A stretch of DNA of 64,000 bases from Lysinibacillus piscis (GCF_026012395.1 NZ_BRZA01000001.1:62001-126000); one strand, 5' to 3'. Positions 41,577 to 50,106 are shown, counted from the first letter of the stretch. Numbers and translations are program-made. The notes: a model not told the origin generated them from the sequence alone.

Positions 41577-42185
41577 TTAAAGAAATGGATTTGCCATATA
41601 AGGTCCGTTCATTGTAATACGCATGAGCTGGGTTGCCATAAATTTAGGCGTATAGGGCATATCATTTTCCAACCACCAAACAACGACCTCAAGAAAGGCT
41701 GCTGCATAAAAACGTATCGCCATATCACGTGGCACTGTCAGCTTCTGATCATCAGGCGCCATCAAATAAATACCACTTGATACAAAATCCATAATAATCT
41801 TTTTCAATCCTTCTGAAAAATAAGGCAAATTTTTTTCTGTAAGGTAGACCTTGTAGAACGTGCTATTAACCGCTATTTTCTCAAATAACTGCACAAATGT
41901 CTCATGTGGCTGCTCGCCATTTTGTAATAATGCTACATTTGTTTGCTCTTCTGCTGTTGGACGAATGCTCGCCACTAGCTCTTGTAAAATTTCTTCTGAG
42001 CTTTGATAGAGTAGGTCAAGCTTATCACGATAATGCAAATAAAATGTAGCACGATTCAAGGTTGCCCGTTGTGTAATATCCTGTACAGTAATCTTTTCAT
42101 AGCCATATTCGTTGATTAATTCCACCAGTGCATCTCTCAATAATTGCCGTGTTCGTTTCACACGAGGGTCTATTTTTTTCGACAT
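41577..42185 (-). CDS. TetR/AcrR-family regulator 1
   Basis: This is a 202-residue repressor. The N-terminal helix-turn-helix is seen as GYEKITVQDITQRATLNRAT followed by FYLHYRDKLDLL, with the conserved front DPRVKRTRQLLRDAL. The C-terminal half is the variable ligand/dimer domain (TetR_C_33-like by its WWLEND segment). The start is ATG 42185, seven bases after AAGGAG. It diverges from the SDR gene, and a palindromic site lies in the shared 206-base gap, so it probably represses that gene and itself. It is paralogous to the TetR protein at 45481-46056. Ligand unknown. Confidence 0.88.
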   Translation of the reverse strand: MSKKIDPRVKRTRQLLRDALVELINEYGYEKITVQDITQRATLNRATFYLHYRDKLDLLYQSSEEILQELVASIRPTAEEQTNVALLQNGEQPHETFVQLFEKIAVNSTFYKVYLTEKNLPYFSEGLKKIIMDFVSSGIYLMAPDDQKLTVPRDMAIRFYAAAFLEVVVWWLENDMPYTPKFMATQLMRITMNGPYMANPFL

Positions 42186-42306
42186 TTTCAAACTCCTTGT
42201 ATTAAATAGGATGATTTAAGCAACATACTATAGTAGAAATGTTGTCAAAACGGCATAATCGCTATAGCTGTTGATTGCGCTTTTTACACGAAAGGTTATA
42301 ATAATT

Positions 42307-42349
42307 TTAACGACACTGTGTTGATAATACAACTAGTCGTTAAGATATT
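42307..42349 (+). promoter_or_regulatory. Promoter of the SDR gene with nested palindrome (TetR operator candidate)
   Basis: TTAACGAC (42307-42314) and GTCGTTAA (42336-42343) form an inverted repeat enclosing a second one, GTTG-ATAATA-CAAC. It covers a promoter TTGATA (42321-42326) with GATATT 17 bases later. A protein bound here would block the SDR promoter. Confidence 0.6.
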
Positions 42350-42391
42350 CGCAAATTATTCAATTAATAATAGTAGAAGGGAAGTTTTAAC

Positions 42392-43144
42392 ATGGGTCGT
42401 TTAAATGGAAAAGTAGCTATTATTACAGGCGCAGCAATGGGTATGGGCGCTTCTGAGGCAAAATTATTTGCACAAGAAGGAGCAAAAGTGATTGCAACTG
42501 ATGTACAAATCGAGCCATTGACTAACTTAGTGAATGACATTAAAGAAAACGGCGGCGATATCATTGGTATTCAGCACGATGTGACATCTGAGGATGAATG
42601 GAAGGCCGTCATTGCAGAGGCTGTAAAAGCATACGGCAAAGTAGATATTCTTGTGAATAATGCAGGGGTTTCATCACCAAAGACGATTGCCAATATGGAA
42701 ATGGCTGAATGGAATAAAGTGATGGATATTAACCTTAATGGTTGCGTTATCGGGATGAAATATGTGATTCCTGAAATGCAAAAGGCTGGTGGCGGCTCTA
42801 TTATCAATATTTCTTCTATCGGTGGCATTGTTGGAATGGCTGGTACAAGTCCGTATACAGCAGCAAAAGGAGCACTTCGTGTACTATCTAAATCTGCCGC
42901 TATTGAGTATGGCAAGGATAAAATTCGTGTAAATTCGGTTCACCCAGGCATTATCGTGACACCGATGACAGCACCGACAATGAGCGAAGATGCTGCACTG
43001 CCTTACTACCGAGCATACACACAGCTACCATACTTCGGTGAACCAGAGGATGTAGCTTACGGCGTTGTCTTCCTAGCTTCTGATGAATCTCGCTTTATGA
43101 CAGGTGCAGAGCTAGTCATTGACGGTGGTTGGACAGCAATTTAA
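42392..43144 (+). CDS. Short-chain dehydrogenase/reductase
   Basis: This is a 250-residue NAD(P)-dependent oxidoreductase of the classical SDR type. The cofactor motif is IITGAAMGMGASEAKLFAQE, with aspartate in IATDVQ favouring NAD. The structural NNAG is in VDILVNNAGVSS. The catalytic serine is in INISSIGGI and the YxxxK pair in SPYTAAKGALRV. It ends in the family's VIDGGWTAI. It resembles alcohol/3-alpha-hydroxysteroid type members, but the substrate is not readable. It is a single gene divergent from a TetR repressor with a likely operator over its promoter, an arrangement typical of inducible detoxification. Confidence 0.9.
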   Translation: MGRLNGKVAIITGAAMGMGASEAKLFAQEGAKVIATDVQIEPLTNLVNDIKENGGDIIGIQHDVTSEDEWKAVIAEAVKAYGKVDILVNNAGVSSPKTIANMEMAEWNKVMDINLNGCVIGMKYVIPEMQKAGGGSIINISSIGGIVGMAGTSPYTAAKGALRVLSKSAAIEYGKDKIRVNSVHPGIIVTPMTAPTMSEDAALPYYRAYTQLPYFGEPEDVAYGVVFLASDESRFMTGAELVIDGGWTAI

Positions 43145-43155
43145 TACAAATAGAC

Positions 43156-43193
43156 AACAGCTATCTAAGTATGCCTTAGATGGCTGTTTTTTA
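43156..43193 (+). terminator. Terminator of the SDR gene
   Basis: AACAGCTATCTAAG / CTTAGATGGCTGTT with a short loop and TTTTTT tail. Confidence 0.9.
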
Positions 43194-43374
43194 TCTCGCT
43201 GTAAGACTTCAGTGAAAGTAAACTATTTTCACAAGTTGCATAGCGCATACTCTCTATTCGCCGCAACCATATAGATGAGGGAAAAACCACTCATCCTATC
43301 GAGCCATTAAGGAATTTTCGTTGCTACAAGAGTTATGTTCTTGCTATTATTTTCTTACAGAAAGGAGTATGTCC

Positions 43375-45354
43375 ATGGAAATATTAATTGCTGTACTCAT
43401 TTTACTTGTCTTATTATTACTAACAAATGTGTTGGCACATTATATCTCATTTATCCCCATTGCTCTTATTCAAATTGCGACTGGTATTATTGTGGCATTA
43501 ATCGCACATGATTTTACCGTGGATATTGAGTCAGAGTGGTTTTTACTGCTATTTATCGCTCCATTACTGTATTACGATGGTGCGCATTTTCCACGTGAAC
43601 AACTATGGAAAATGCAGCTACCGATACTCGGAAATGCCATTGTCCTAGTATTATTAACAACCATTATAGGTGGATTTTTTGTTCATTGGCTTATCCCTAC
43701 GATTCCATTGGCTGGCGCGTTTGCCTTAATGGCTATTTTATCACCTACTGATCCAGTAGCCGTTAATGGTATTGCCAAACGTGTACATATTCCTGAGCGT
43801 ATCATGAATTTGGTGCGTGGTGAATCATTAATTAATGATGCCTCAGGGTTAATCGCCTTTAAATATGCCGTGGCAGCCATTGTGACAGGCTATTTTTCAC
43901 TGAAAGCAGCAACAATTGATTTTGTCTATATGTTTTTCATTGGCATCCTTGTAGGGCTAATTGGTGCACTTACTCTCTTCTTTATCCGTATGTATTTTCA
44001 TCGCATCGGCATTACTGACCTCACATTTTATGTACTATTACAAATTTTAACACCTTTTATTTTATTTTTATTAGCTGAAGAGGTTTTCCATGCATCAGGC
44101 GTTATTGCGGTCGTAGTGGGCGGAATTATCGCAGCCATTATTAAAGAAAAAACCGAAAGTGTTATTGCACAGGAGCAAGTGGTCACAGGTCATGTTTGGT
44201 CGATGTTAACCTTCATCTTAAACGGTGTGATTTTCTTACTGCTCGGACTAATGCTACCATCTGCGACAAGAGCCATTTTAGCAAGCAAGGACATTCACAA
44301 TAGCACCCTATTATTTTATGTACTTGTGATTGGTTTATCTATTTTAGCTATCCGCTTTGCATGGATTGCCTTTTTCCATCTATTGGACAAAAAATTCTTT
44401 AAAAATAATGATATTGTGACACTGAAAGACCACATTGTCTCTACACTTGTTGGTGTACGTGGTACGATTACAATGGTCGGGATTTTATCTTTACCGTTCA
44501 TCACAGATCAAGGCGACTTATTTCCAAATCGCCAGCTCTTAATTTTCTTAGCAGCAGGTGTCATCTTATTTACATTACTTGTCGCTACTCTATTTTTACC
44601 TTTACTAAGTACACAGGCATCGACACAACATGTGGACTTAACAACAGAAAAGCAACAAATGATTCAGCAAGCCATTCACAGTATTCAACGAGAAATGGTA
44701 GAGGACAATACGAAGATTGCCTTTGGATTAATTAATCAGTATAAGCGTATGATGTTCACTGTAAACCGCAAGCAATCGGAAAAAATACTACAAGCACAAA
44801 GACAGCAAATTATGGAAGCAAGAAAATTAGGCATCGAACTCGAAATTTTCTATACAAAGCAATATTTAGCAGAGCATACGATAGATGAGGCTATTCAACA
44901 GGAAATCGAGTATTTATTAAAAGATCGGAAAGATATGTTGAATAATCGGTCCGCTACATTATTAAAGCGTCGTTTCCGTTATTTTTTACGTGGTCGAAAA
45001 ATGAGCCGCTTACCTGCTGAAACCATCAAGCAAATAAATACGATGAAGCACGACATTGAAAATTATGTGGTCTCTTCTATTATTCAATATGTGCGACAAA
45101 CAAATGATTTACCTATGGATATTGCTAATAAAATGGAATTATATTATTGCCAGTCACCACATATTGCCTCAAAATTAGATAGCACACAGCAGGAGGAGCA
45201 AAAAGAACACTTGGCTTTCATTGCTGTTGAAGCACAGCGCAGTCTTATTAACGAATGGTATCAGGCTGGGGATATCACACAAGGGGCAGCCAAAGAATTA
45301 CGCCGCTTTGTCAATCATTTAGAAAGTGTCATTTTGCTGGAGGAGGAAGAGTAA
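43375..45354 (+). CDS. CPA1-type Na+/H+ antiporter (NhaK-like)
   Basis: This is a 659-residue membrane antiporter exchanging sodium or potassium for protons. Twelve or so helices fill residues 1-410. Diagnostic segments are LFIAPLLYYDGAHFPREQLW, LMAILSPTDPVAVNGIAKRV and RGESLINDASGLIAFKYAV (the ND ion site), and VSTLVGVRGTITMVGILSLP. A cytoplasmic C-terminal part of about 240 residues, rich in charged helices, follows, as in B. subtilis NhaK. The start is ATG 43375, seven bases after AAAGGAG. It is a single gene ending in a small gene remnant and a terminator. Confidence 0.9.
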   Translation: MEILIAVLILLVLLLLTNVLAHYISFIPIALIQIATGIIVALIAHDFTVDIESEWFLLLFIAPLLYYDGAHFPREQLWKMQLPILGNAIVLVLLTTIIGGFFVHWLIPTIPLAGAFALMAILSPTDPVAVNGIAKRVHIPERIMNLVRGESLINDASGLIAFKYAVAAIVTGYFSLKAATIDFVYMFFIGILVGLIGALTLFFIRMYFHRIGITDLTFYVLLQILTPFILFLLAEEVFHASGVIAVVVGGIIAAIIKEKTESVIAQEQVVTGHVWSMLTFILNGVIFLLLGLMLPSATRAILASKDIHNSTLLFYVLVIGLSILAIRFAWIAFFHLLDKKFFKNNDIVTLKDHIVSTLVGVRGTITMVGILSLPFITDQGDLFPNRQLLIFLAAGVILFTLLVATLFLPLLSTQASTQHVDLTTEKQQMIQQAIHSIQREMVEDNTKIAFGLINQYKRMMFTVNRKQSEKILQAQRQQIMEARKLGIELEIFYTKQYLAEHTIDEAIQQEIEYLLKDRKDMLNNRSATLLKRRFRYFLRGRKMSRLPAETIKQINTMKHDIENYVVSSIIQYVRQTNDLPMDIANKMELYYCQSPHIASKLDSTQQEEQKEHLAFIAVEAQRSLINEWYQAGDITQGAAKELRRFVNHLESVILLEEEE

Positions 45355-45380
45355 ACATCTCAATCCTCTTGCTACAATGC

Positions 45381-45434
45381 CACATCCTTATTGAACCAAC
45401 AGGAATTTCAGAATCGTTATATGAGTTAGCAGAA
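45381..45434 (+). pseudogene. Short remnant of a G3E (CobW/YciC-like) GTPase gene
   Basis: The stretch translates as ILIEPTGISESLYELAE, close to [17 protein letters not shown] of the zinc GTPase encoded at 48928-50106, whose region includes the G3E-type ESTG signature. At DNA level the two share the identical 16-mer CAACAGGAATTTCAGA (45397-45412 and 49220-49235) and similar flanks. No start, P-loop or continuation exists, so it is a fossil piece between the antiporter stop and its terminator. Confidence 0.5.
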
Positions 45435-45468
45435 GGCTCCCTGTCTTTATCGATAGGAGCCTTCTTTT
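45431..45468 (+). terminator. Terminator behind the antiporter gene
   Basis: AGAAGGCTCC / GGAGCCTTCT with loop CTGTCTTTATCGATA and a T-rich tail. Its loop and stem resemble the hairpin behind the zinc GTPase at 50192-50228. Confidence 0.85.
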
Positions 45469-45480
45469 GATTCCCTGTCA

Positions 45481-46056
45481 TTACTCACCCTTAGCAAATC
45501 CAATATTGATTCCTGCAATAATATAAGGAATAGCCGATTTGATAAATTCCTCTGGTGGTACTTGCTGATTATTTTTACTCCACTCTACAGAAACGCCGTA
45601 AATCCCCCAGCTTAACATGACTGCCGTAACCTTTAGCGCTTGCTCATTTTCAGTTGGACATTGCTTTAACAACCTTTTATAAAAAATAATTTCAAGCTGC
45701 TCCCGAATAATACGGGCAATTGTATCTTCATATCCTCGGTGACAACGATTCGATAATGACTTTTGAAAATTGGTGATTGCTTGGAAAATGGCAACCAACA
45801 TTGCTTCGTTTAGTTCATTATTTTCATAGACATCACAATTTAAATTCACTAATAATACCTCTGATAATACCTTATCTAATAAATCATAAATATCCTCAAA
45901 ATGATAATAGAATGTGGCACGATTAATCATCGCCTCCGATGTAATATCCTTAACAGTAATATCTTTAAATTCCTTTTCTCCTGACAGCTCAATAAAGGAA
46001 TCCATAATTAATTTGCGTGTCCGTAACACTCGGGGATCTGTTTTTGATTGCGTCAT
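45481..46056 (-). CDS. TetR/AcrR-family regulator 2
   Basis: This is a 191-residue repressor with the front DPRVLRTRKLIMDSFIELSG and the helix-turn-helix ITVKDITSEAMINRATFYYH, followed by the variable ligand domain. It is a clear relative of regulator 1 (41577-42185), sharing DPRV-RTR and INRATFY. It diverges from the DsbA-like gene at 46204 with a 147-base gap and so probably controls that gene and the YdhR-type gene behind it. Likely signals are electrophiles or quinones, as for similar cassettes, but nothing in the sequence proves this. Confidence 0.87.
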   Translation of the reverse strand: MTQSKTDPRVLRTRKLIMDSFIELSGEKEFKDITVKDITSEAMINRATFYYHFEDIYDLLDKVLSEVLLVNLNCDVYENNELNEAMLVAIFQAITNFQKSLSNRCHRGYEDTIARIIREQLEIIFYKRLLKQCPTENEQALKVTAVMLSWGIYGVSVEWSKNNQQVPPEEFIKSAIPYIIAGINIGFAKGE

Positions 46057-46203
46057 GTATTACCCCTCCTACTTTTTCAACAATTTCTTCAATCTGTTGT
46101 ATATCCGACAAATCGATAGAACTATTGGTGTTGCTTGTATTTATTATGGCTTACAATTTATTTAGAAAGCAAACGATTCTTCTATAGAAATGAGGAAAGT
46201 ACA

Positions 46204-47133
46204 ATGAAAAATCCTACGAATATGATGTGTGATTTAGAAACAGGCGTATGTGGAGTAGCTGACAATGAAGAAATGGAGGTCATCGATTTTAATCAACCCG
46301 AAAAATTGATTCACCTTTATTATGTAACAGACCCTATTTGCTCTCACTGTTGGGCAATTGAACCTGTTTTCCGTCGTTTTCTAGCGCAGTACGGTGATTA
46401 CTTTAACTTCCATACCGTGATGGGTGGCTTACTAGAAAAATGGCATGATGGACCTATCGACCCTGCAAACGGCATTTATAAACCAGCCGATGTTGCAGGT
46501 CATTGGAGAGAAGTTGGTGAACATTCAAGAATGCCGATTGATGGTCGTTTAATGATTGATAATCCTGTGCAATCCTCTTACTCACCTTCTCGTGTATTTA
46601 AGGTCATCCAAAAAAATCAGCATGATGCTCTTGCCACTGATTTTTTGCGTCGTGCACGAGAAGCACTTTTCGTCTTTAATCGAAATATTTCAGATACCTC
46701 TGTGCTGATTGATATTGTCAATAGCCTTGGTCTTGATGGGCAAGCCATTGTCAATGAAGCTGAACAGCCGAGTGGACAACAATTATTAAATGAAGATTTT
46801 GCTCTAGCTGCAAACTTAGGTGCTAGAGGTTTCCCTACTGTTCTCATGATTAATGAGGAAAATAAAGGTGTGAAAATTGTTGGTGGTCGCCCGTTTGAAT
46901 ACTATGTTGAAGGATTGAAAAAAGTGTTAAACGTAGAAGAGCTACAGCCAAAACCGTTACCATCTCTTTCTAGCCTGCTCGAAAAAGAAAAATTATTATT
47001 TTCTAAAGAAATCGAAGTCATGTATGCTATCGAGCAATCAGATGTTGCCTCTTTCATTGCCAAGGAGCTAGCACCCGAACAGTATCAAACACAGGAAATT
47101 TTAGGAGAATTTTATTTTACAACGACTAAATAA
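46204..47133 (+). CDS. DsbA-family protein, YjbH/SpxH-like
   Basis: This is a 309-residue protein with a thioredoxin/DsbA fold. The CxxC is in YVTDPICSHCWAIEP near residues 46-49, the layout seen in YjbH/SpxH, the adaptor that feeds Spx to ClpXP. A cis-proline loop is visible as LGARGFPTVLMI. The N-terminus has an extra cysteine pair (MCDLETGVCG). The start is ATG 46204 behind GAGGAAAG, dropping 23 upstream residues that have no site. It is 17 bases before a YdhR-type gene and divergent from a TetR repressor. It may be a stress-inducible paralogue of SpxH or a plain thiol oxidoreductase. Confidence 0.82.
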   Translation: MKNPTNMMCDLETGVCGVADNEEMEVIDFNQPEKLIHLYYVTDPICSHCWAIEPVFRRFLAQYGDYFNFHTVMGGLLEKWHDGPIDPANGIYKPADVAGHWREVGEHSRMPIDGRLMIDNPVQSSYSPSRVFKVIQKNQHDALATDFLRRAREALFVFNRNISDTSVLIDIVNSLGLDGQAIVNEAEQPSGQQLLNEDFALAANLGARGFPTVLMINEENKGVKIVGGRPFEYYVEGLKKVLNVEELQPKPLPSLSSLLEKEKLLFSKEIEVMYAIEQSDVASFIAKELAPEQYQTQEILGEFYFTTTK

Positions 47134-47150
47134 GCAGAGGAGCACTTACA

Positions 47151-47459
47151 ATGGCATATATACTACAAGTAGATTTTCAAATGAATGGTCCATTCGGAGA
47201 TGAAATGGCTGAGGCATTTACGGAGCTAGCTAAAAGCATCAATGAGGAAGAAGGCTTTATTTATAAAATTTGGACAGAAAGCCCCGAAACAAGTGAAGCT
47301 GGTGGCATCTACCTGTTTGAAACAAAGGAAACAGCACAAAACTATTTAACGATGCACACGAAAAGATTAGCTGGTTTTGGTATTACAGACATCAATGCTA
47401 AAATCTTTGCCATTAATACGAAATTGACCGAAATCACGAACGGGCCCCTCAGTAAATAA
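47151..47459 (+). CDS. YdhR-family putative monooxygenase
   Basis: This is a 102-residue protein of the YdhR dimeric alpha-beta barrel family, small putative monooxygenases. Visible are the N-terminal strand MAYILQVDFQMNGPFGDEM, the helix FTELAKSINEEEGFIYKIW, and SEAGGIYLFETKETAQNYL followed by a C-terminal strand. Its start is 17 bases behind the DsbA-like gene with GAGGAG before the ATG, so the two form an operon. No cofactor motif is expected in this family. A role in quinone or electrophile handling fits the context but is inferred. Confidence 0.82.
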   Translation: MAYILQVDFQMNGPFGDEMAEAFTELAKSINEEEGFIYKIWTESPETSEAGGIYLFETKETAQNYLTMHTKRLAGFGITDINAKIFAINTKLTEITNGPLSK

Positions 47460-47463
47460 TAAC

Positions 47464-47493
47464 AGCGGGTGAGGCATCCTCTCACCCGCTTCA
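47464..47493 (+). terminator. Terminator of the DsbA-ydhR unit
   Basis: AGCGGGTGAG / CTCACCCGCT with loop GCATCCT. The same stem occurs again at 48052-48077. Confidence 0.8.
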
Positions 47494-47549
47494 TGTTGTT
47501 GCAAAAAGATGCTGACAATAGCAGAAAAAGTACGTTGAGCAAAGCGAGT

Positions 47550-47738
47550 GTTGATTTCCGTTCCGCCAGCGTGCTTTCCAGGGGGCGTCCGATGAGCCGC
47601 TTCACTCATAAGGAAGGAACAAAGGCTAAGAGCGTCACGTCCTGTGACAACGCCTTTATGACTAACATCGTGTTAGCCTCAGGGTCTCATCTGTGACGCG
47701 CATCCCCTAGGAGTCACGCTGGCTCCACTCCAATCAAC
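47550..47738. repeat. 189-base element with imperfect terminal inverted repeats (MITE-like)
   Basis: The left end GTTGATTTCCGTTCCGCCAG and the reverse complement of the right end GTTGATTGGAGTGGAGCCAG match closely and continue through CGTG(C/A)(T/C)T(C/T)C to GGGG. Inside are small hairpins such as GTCAC-GTCCT-GTGAC. CATCCTGTGACAACG-like sequence links it to the repeat at 41325. There is no ORF. Similar short palindromic repeats are dispersed in Lysinibacillus-type genomes. I cannot see a target duplication with certainty. Confidence 0.6.
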
Positions 47739-47796
47739 CATTCTGCAAAAGCGTTCTATAGTTGGCAATAGTGAGTGACGTCACTTCTTCTTACTG

Positions 47797-47973
47797 CTAC
47801 GTTGAAAGAAGAATAGAGAAGGTTCCTCCTATTTGAATGGTGAAGAAACCATTCTTTATGACAATCATAAAAGCATGAATAGTTACTACTTTTATTGTCA
47901 CTAGTAACATAATAGCTACAAAAATCACACTTTCTGTTGCTTGAAAAAGAGGCAGTCCATAGCAAAAAGGCAT
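47797..47973 (-). CDS. Small hydrophobic protein, 58 residues, possibly toxin-like
   Basis: This ORF runs from ATG 47973 to TAG and encodes one long hydrophobic stretch (ESVIFVAIMLLVTIKVVTIH) followed by a less hydrophobic tail. The front LPLFQATESVIF and the single helix recall holin-like type I toxins of Bacilli, though the fit is loose. The ribosome site is poor (TGAAAG). It lies between a MITE-like repeat and a duplicated terminator stem in a region otherwise without genes. It may be a decayed or genuine small membrane peptide. I do not assign a function. Confidence 0.3.
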   Translation of the reverse strand: MPFCYGLPLFQATESVIFVAIMLLVTIKVVTIHAFMIVIKNGFFTIQIGGTFSILLST

Positions 47974-48051
47974 CTTTCAATCATTTATCTACGAATCCTT
48001 TCTCCCTTTTCACAAAAATGTCATGGACCATTTTGTTTTTCAACACTATGC

Positions 48052-48080
48052 AGCGGGTGAGGAATCTCTCACCCGCTTTA
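48052..48080. terminator. Hairpin repeating the 47464 terminator stem
   Basis: AGCGGGTGAG (48052-48061) pairs with CTCACCCGCT (48068-48077). It is downstream of the convergent acetyltransferase gene, which it may terminate, and is nearly identical to the hairpin 590 bases away. Confidence 0.65.
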
Positions 48081-48109
48081 ACTACTTGTCTAACATAATA
48101 CTTTTGCAA

Positions 48110-48670
48110 TTATAGCTCTGCCAAAATCAATCTATTTAAAACCTCTTCCAATAAACGCCATGCTTCCTCACTATTTTTTACTGTGACATCTGGCTCAAAC
48201 CCATAATTAAGGTACATATTAATCGCTTGATAGCTAGTCGTTTGGGATGTCAAATAGCCTTTTGTATGTTTTTCAGCTAAAATATTCATCGCTGCACTGA
48301 GCAATGGTTTGGATAATTTTCTTCCTTGATACGCAGGGATTACTCCTACCCAATGAATCCTACCTGCTATTTCACCATCTCCTCGTAAATCCCCATACCA
48401 TGCTGTCGTTGTGGCAATTGGTAGTCCCTCTTCGTTTTCAATAAATAAACAGCGCTCTGTCATTTCATCGATATGTGAGCCGAACTCTTTCTGAAAACAG
48501 GCCAATGCCGCTTCTTCTGATGTAAATTCATCCACAGCCGTTTCAATTCTTGCCCAATGACGTTCATCGCCTTTTTCAAACCTTCTTATTGTAAATTCTT
48601 CAGGTAATGAAAACTGTGGAATATTAAGTAAATCTTTGCGTACCATTGCTACTGAAATTCTTTTCATCAT
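48110..48670 (-). CDS. GNAT-family N-acetyltransferase
   Basis: This is a 186-residue acetyltransferase. The GNAT fold is visible from EEFTIRRFEKGDERHWARIE to the acetyl-CoA motif WVGVIPAYQGRKLSKPLLSA and the C-terminal TSYQAINMYLNYGFEPD. AAAAGGAG lies eight to eleven bases before the paired ATGs. The long acidic helix with DEFTSEEAALACFQKEFG is characteristic of a subgroup often annotated as mycothiol synthase-like, but the substrate is unknown. It is a single gene between a repeat-rich stretch and the zinc-regulated GTPase. Confidence 0.82.
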   Translation of the reverse strand: MMKRISVAMVRKDLLNIPQFSLPEEFTIRRFEKGDERHWARIETAVDEFTSEEAALACFQKEFGSHIDEMTERCLFIENEEGLPIATTTAWYGDLRGDGEIAGRIHWVGVIPAYQGRKLSKPLLSAAMNILAEKHTKGYLTSQTTSYQAINMYLNYGFEPDVTVKNSEEAWRLLEEVLNRLILAEL

Positions 48671-48840
48671 ATCGTCTCCTTTTCATTTAAAATATATTTT
48701 GCTCTATACATCTTTTCCGTTATCTATTTTCTAACATATCATTGATTCACTTTACTAGATAAATATATTTAAACTAGATTATAGCAATAAAGAGGATTTT
48801 TCAATCTCCCTAAACATTTTATATTATTCAGCTACTTAAA

Positions 48841-48909
48841 TCGTAATTATTACTATTTATATTGACAACCCTATAGAAAATATTCTATCATAAAGCGTAA
48901 TTATTACTA
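48841..48909 (+). promoter_or_regulatory. Zur-type promoter with two boxes
   Basis: TCGTAATTATTACTA (48841-48855) and GCGTAATTATTACTA (48895-48909) match the Bacillus Zur box TCGTAATNATTACGA at 13 and 12 of 14 positions. Between them is a good promoter, TTGACA (48862-48867) with TATCAT 18 bases later (48886-48891). Zur bound to zinc at both boxes would close the promoter. It faces the G3E GTPase gene. Confidence 0.85.
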
Positions 48910-48927
48910 TTTAAGAGGTGGATATGA

Positions 48928-50106
48928 ATGAAAAAGATTCCTGTGACTGTGCTTAGTGGTTATTTAGGCGCTGGGAAAACAACATTATTAAATTATATTT
49001 TAGCTAACCGTGAAGGTCGCAAGCTGGCTGTTATTGTCAATGATATGAGTGAAATTAATGTGGATGCGCAGCTAATTGAGGATGGTGGATTTTCTCGTAC
49101 AGAGGAGAGCTTTGTGGAATTAACAAATGGCTGTATTTGCTGTACGTTACGTGAGGACTTATTAATAGAAGTAGATCGATTGCTACAAAACCAAGAGCTA
49201 GATGGCATCATCATTGAATCAACAGGAATTTCAGAGCCTTTACCTGTAGCTCAAACCTTAACATTAGCGGATGATTCACTCCATATTACATTAAATGACA
49301 GATGCTATGTCGATACCATGATTACAGTGGTAGATGCCGCTCGCTTTATGGAGGATTACGAAAGTGGAGAAACATTAGTAGAAAGAGCTCAAACGGATGA
49401 TGAGATGGATCAACGAGATGTCTCAGATTTACTGATTGACCAAATTGAATTTGCCAATATCCTCATTATTTCAAAAACAGATTTAGTAACACCCGAGTAT
49501 ATGGGTGCATTAAACGAGCTATTAACGAGGCTCAATCCAGATGCCGAAATCATCATCGCTACAAATGGACAAATACCATTGAATCAGATTGTAAACCGTC
49601 AGCTATTTGATTTTGAAAAAGCCAGTATGAGTGCTGGTTGGATTAAGGAATTAAATAATGAGCATATTCCTGAGACAGAGGAATACGGTATCTCCTCCTT
49701 TGTCTACCGCCGTCAACGTCCCTTCCATCCCGAGCGCTGGCATCATTGGTTAACACATTTCCCTAGTGAAATTGTACGCTCCAAAGGCTTTTTCTGGCTT
49801 GCTGGTCGTACACTAGCTGGCTTACTCTCTCAAGCAGGCGCATCCATGCAGTTTCAAGCTGCTGGACAGTGGTTAGTCGATTTGCCAAAGTCTATACAAG
49901 TATCTGCTTTTGAGCAGGATCCTGATTTAAAGCTGCGCTGGCATAAGCAATTCGGTGATAAGCAAAATGAAATTGTCTTTATTGGTATTAATTTAGATAG
50001 TTCTGCTATTACACAACAGCTAGATGCCTGTTTGCTAACGGAAGCGGAAATGTTGCAAGATTGGCATCAATTTGTCGACCCACTCCCTCCTTTTATTGCG
50101 AAATAG
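48928..50106 (+). CDS. yciC: Zinc-regulated G3E GTPase (YciC/ZNG1-like metallochaperone)
   Basis: This is a 392-residue COG0523 GTPase that is induced under zinc starvation and thought to deliver zinc to client enzymes. P-loop [18 protein letters not shown], the metal-binding CxCC in [15 protein letters not shown], the G3E motif in [16 protein letters not shown] and a NKxD-like SKTD in [10 protein letters not shown] are all present. The C-terminal CobW_C half contains [10 protein letters not shown] and GFFWLAGR. Length and the Zur boxes at its promoter match B. subtilis YciC. The ATG at 48928 follows AGAGGTGGAT. It stands alone. Confidence 0.92.
   Translation: MKKIPVTVLSGYLGAGKTTLLNYILANREGRKLAVIVNDMSEINVDAQLIEDGGFSRTEESFVELTNGCICCTLREDLLIEVDRLLQNQELDGIIIESTGISEPLPVAQTLTLADDSLHITLNDRCYVDTMITVVDAARFMEDYESGETLVERAQTDDEMDQRDVSDLLIDQIEFANILIISKTDLVTPEYMGALNELLTRLNPDAEIIIATNGQIPLNQIVNRQLFDFEKASMSAGWIKELNNEHIPETEEYGISSFVYRRQRPFHPERWHHWLTHFPSEIVRSKGFFWLAGRTLAGLLSQAGASMQFQAAGQWLVDLPKSIQVSAFEQDPDLKLRWHKQFGDKQNEIVFIGINLDSSAITQQLDACLLTEAEMLQDWHQFVDPLPPFIAK

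Noticed and set aside
41380..41577. A 65-residue minus-strand ORF next to TetR regulator 1
   Set aside because: It is the translation of the dispersed repeat and repeats the same meaningless peptides as the frame at 686-904.
47756..47980. A 74-residue minus-strand frame over the same DNA as the 58-residue ORF
   Set aside because: It is a shadow frame rich in Cys/Ser/Tyr with no hydrophobic pattern. The other frame gives a coherent membrane helix.
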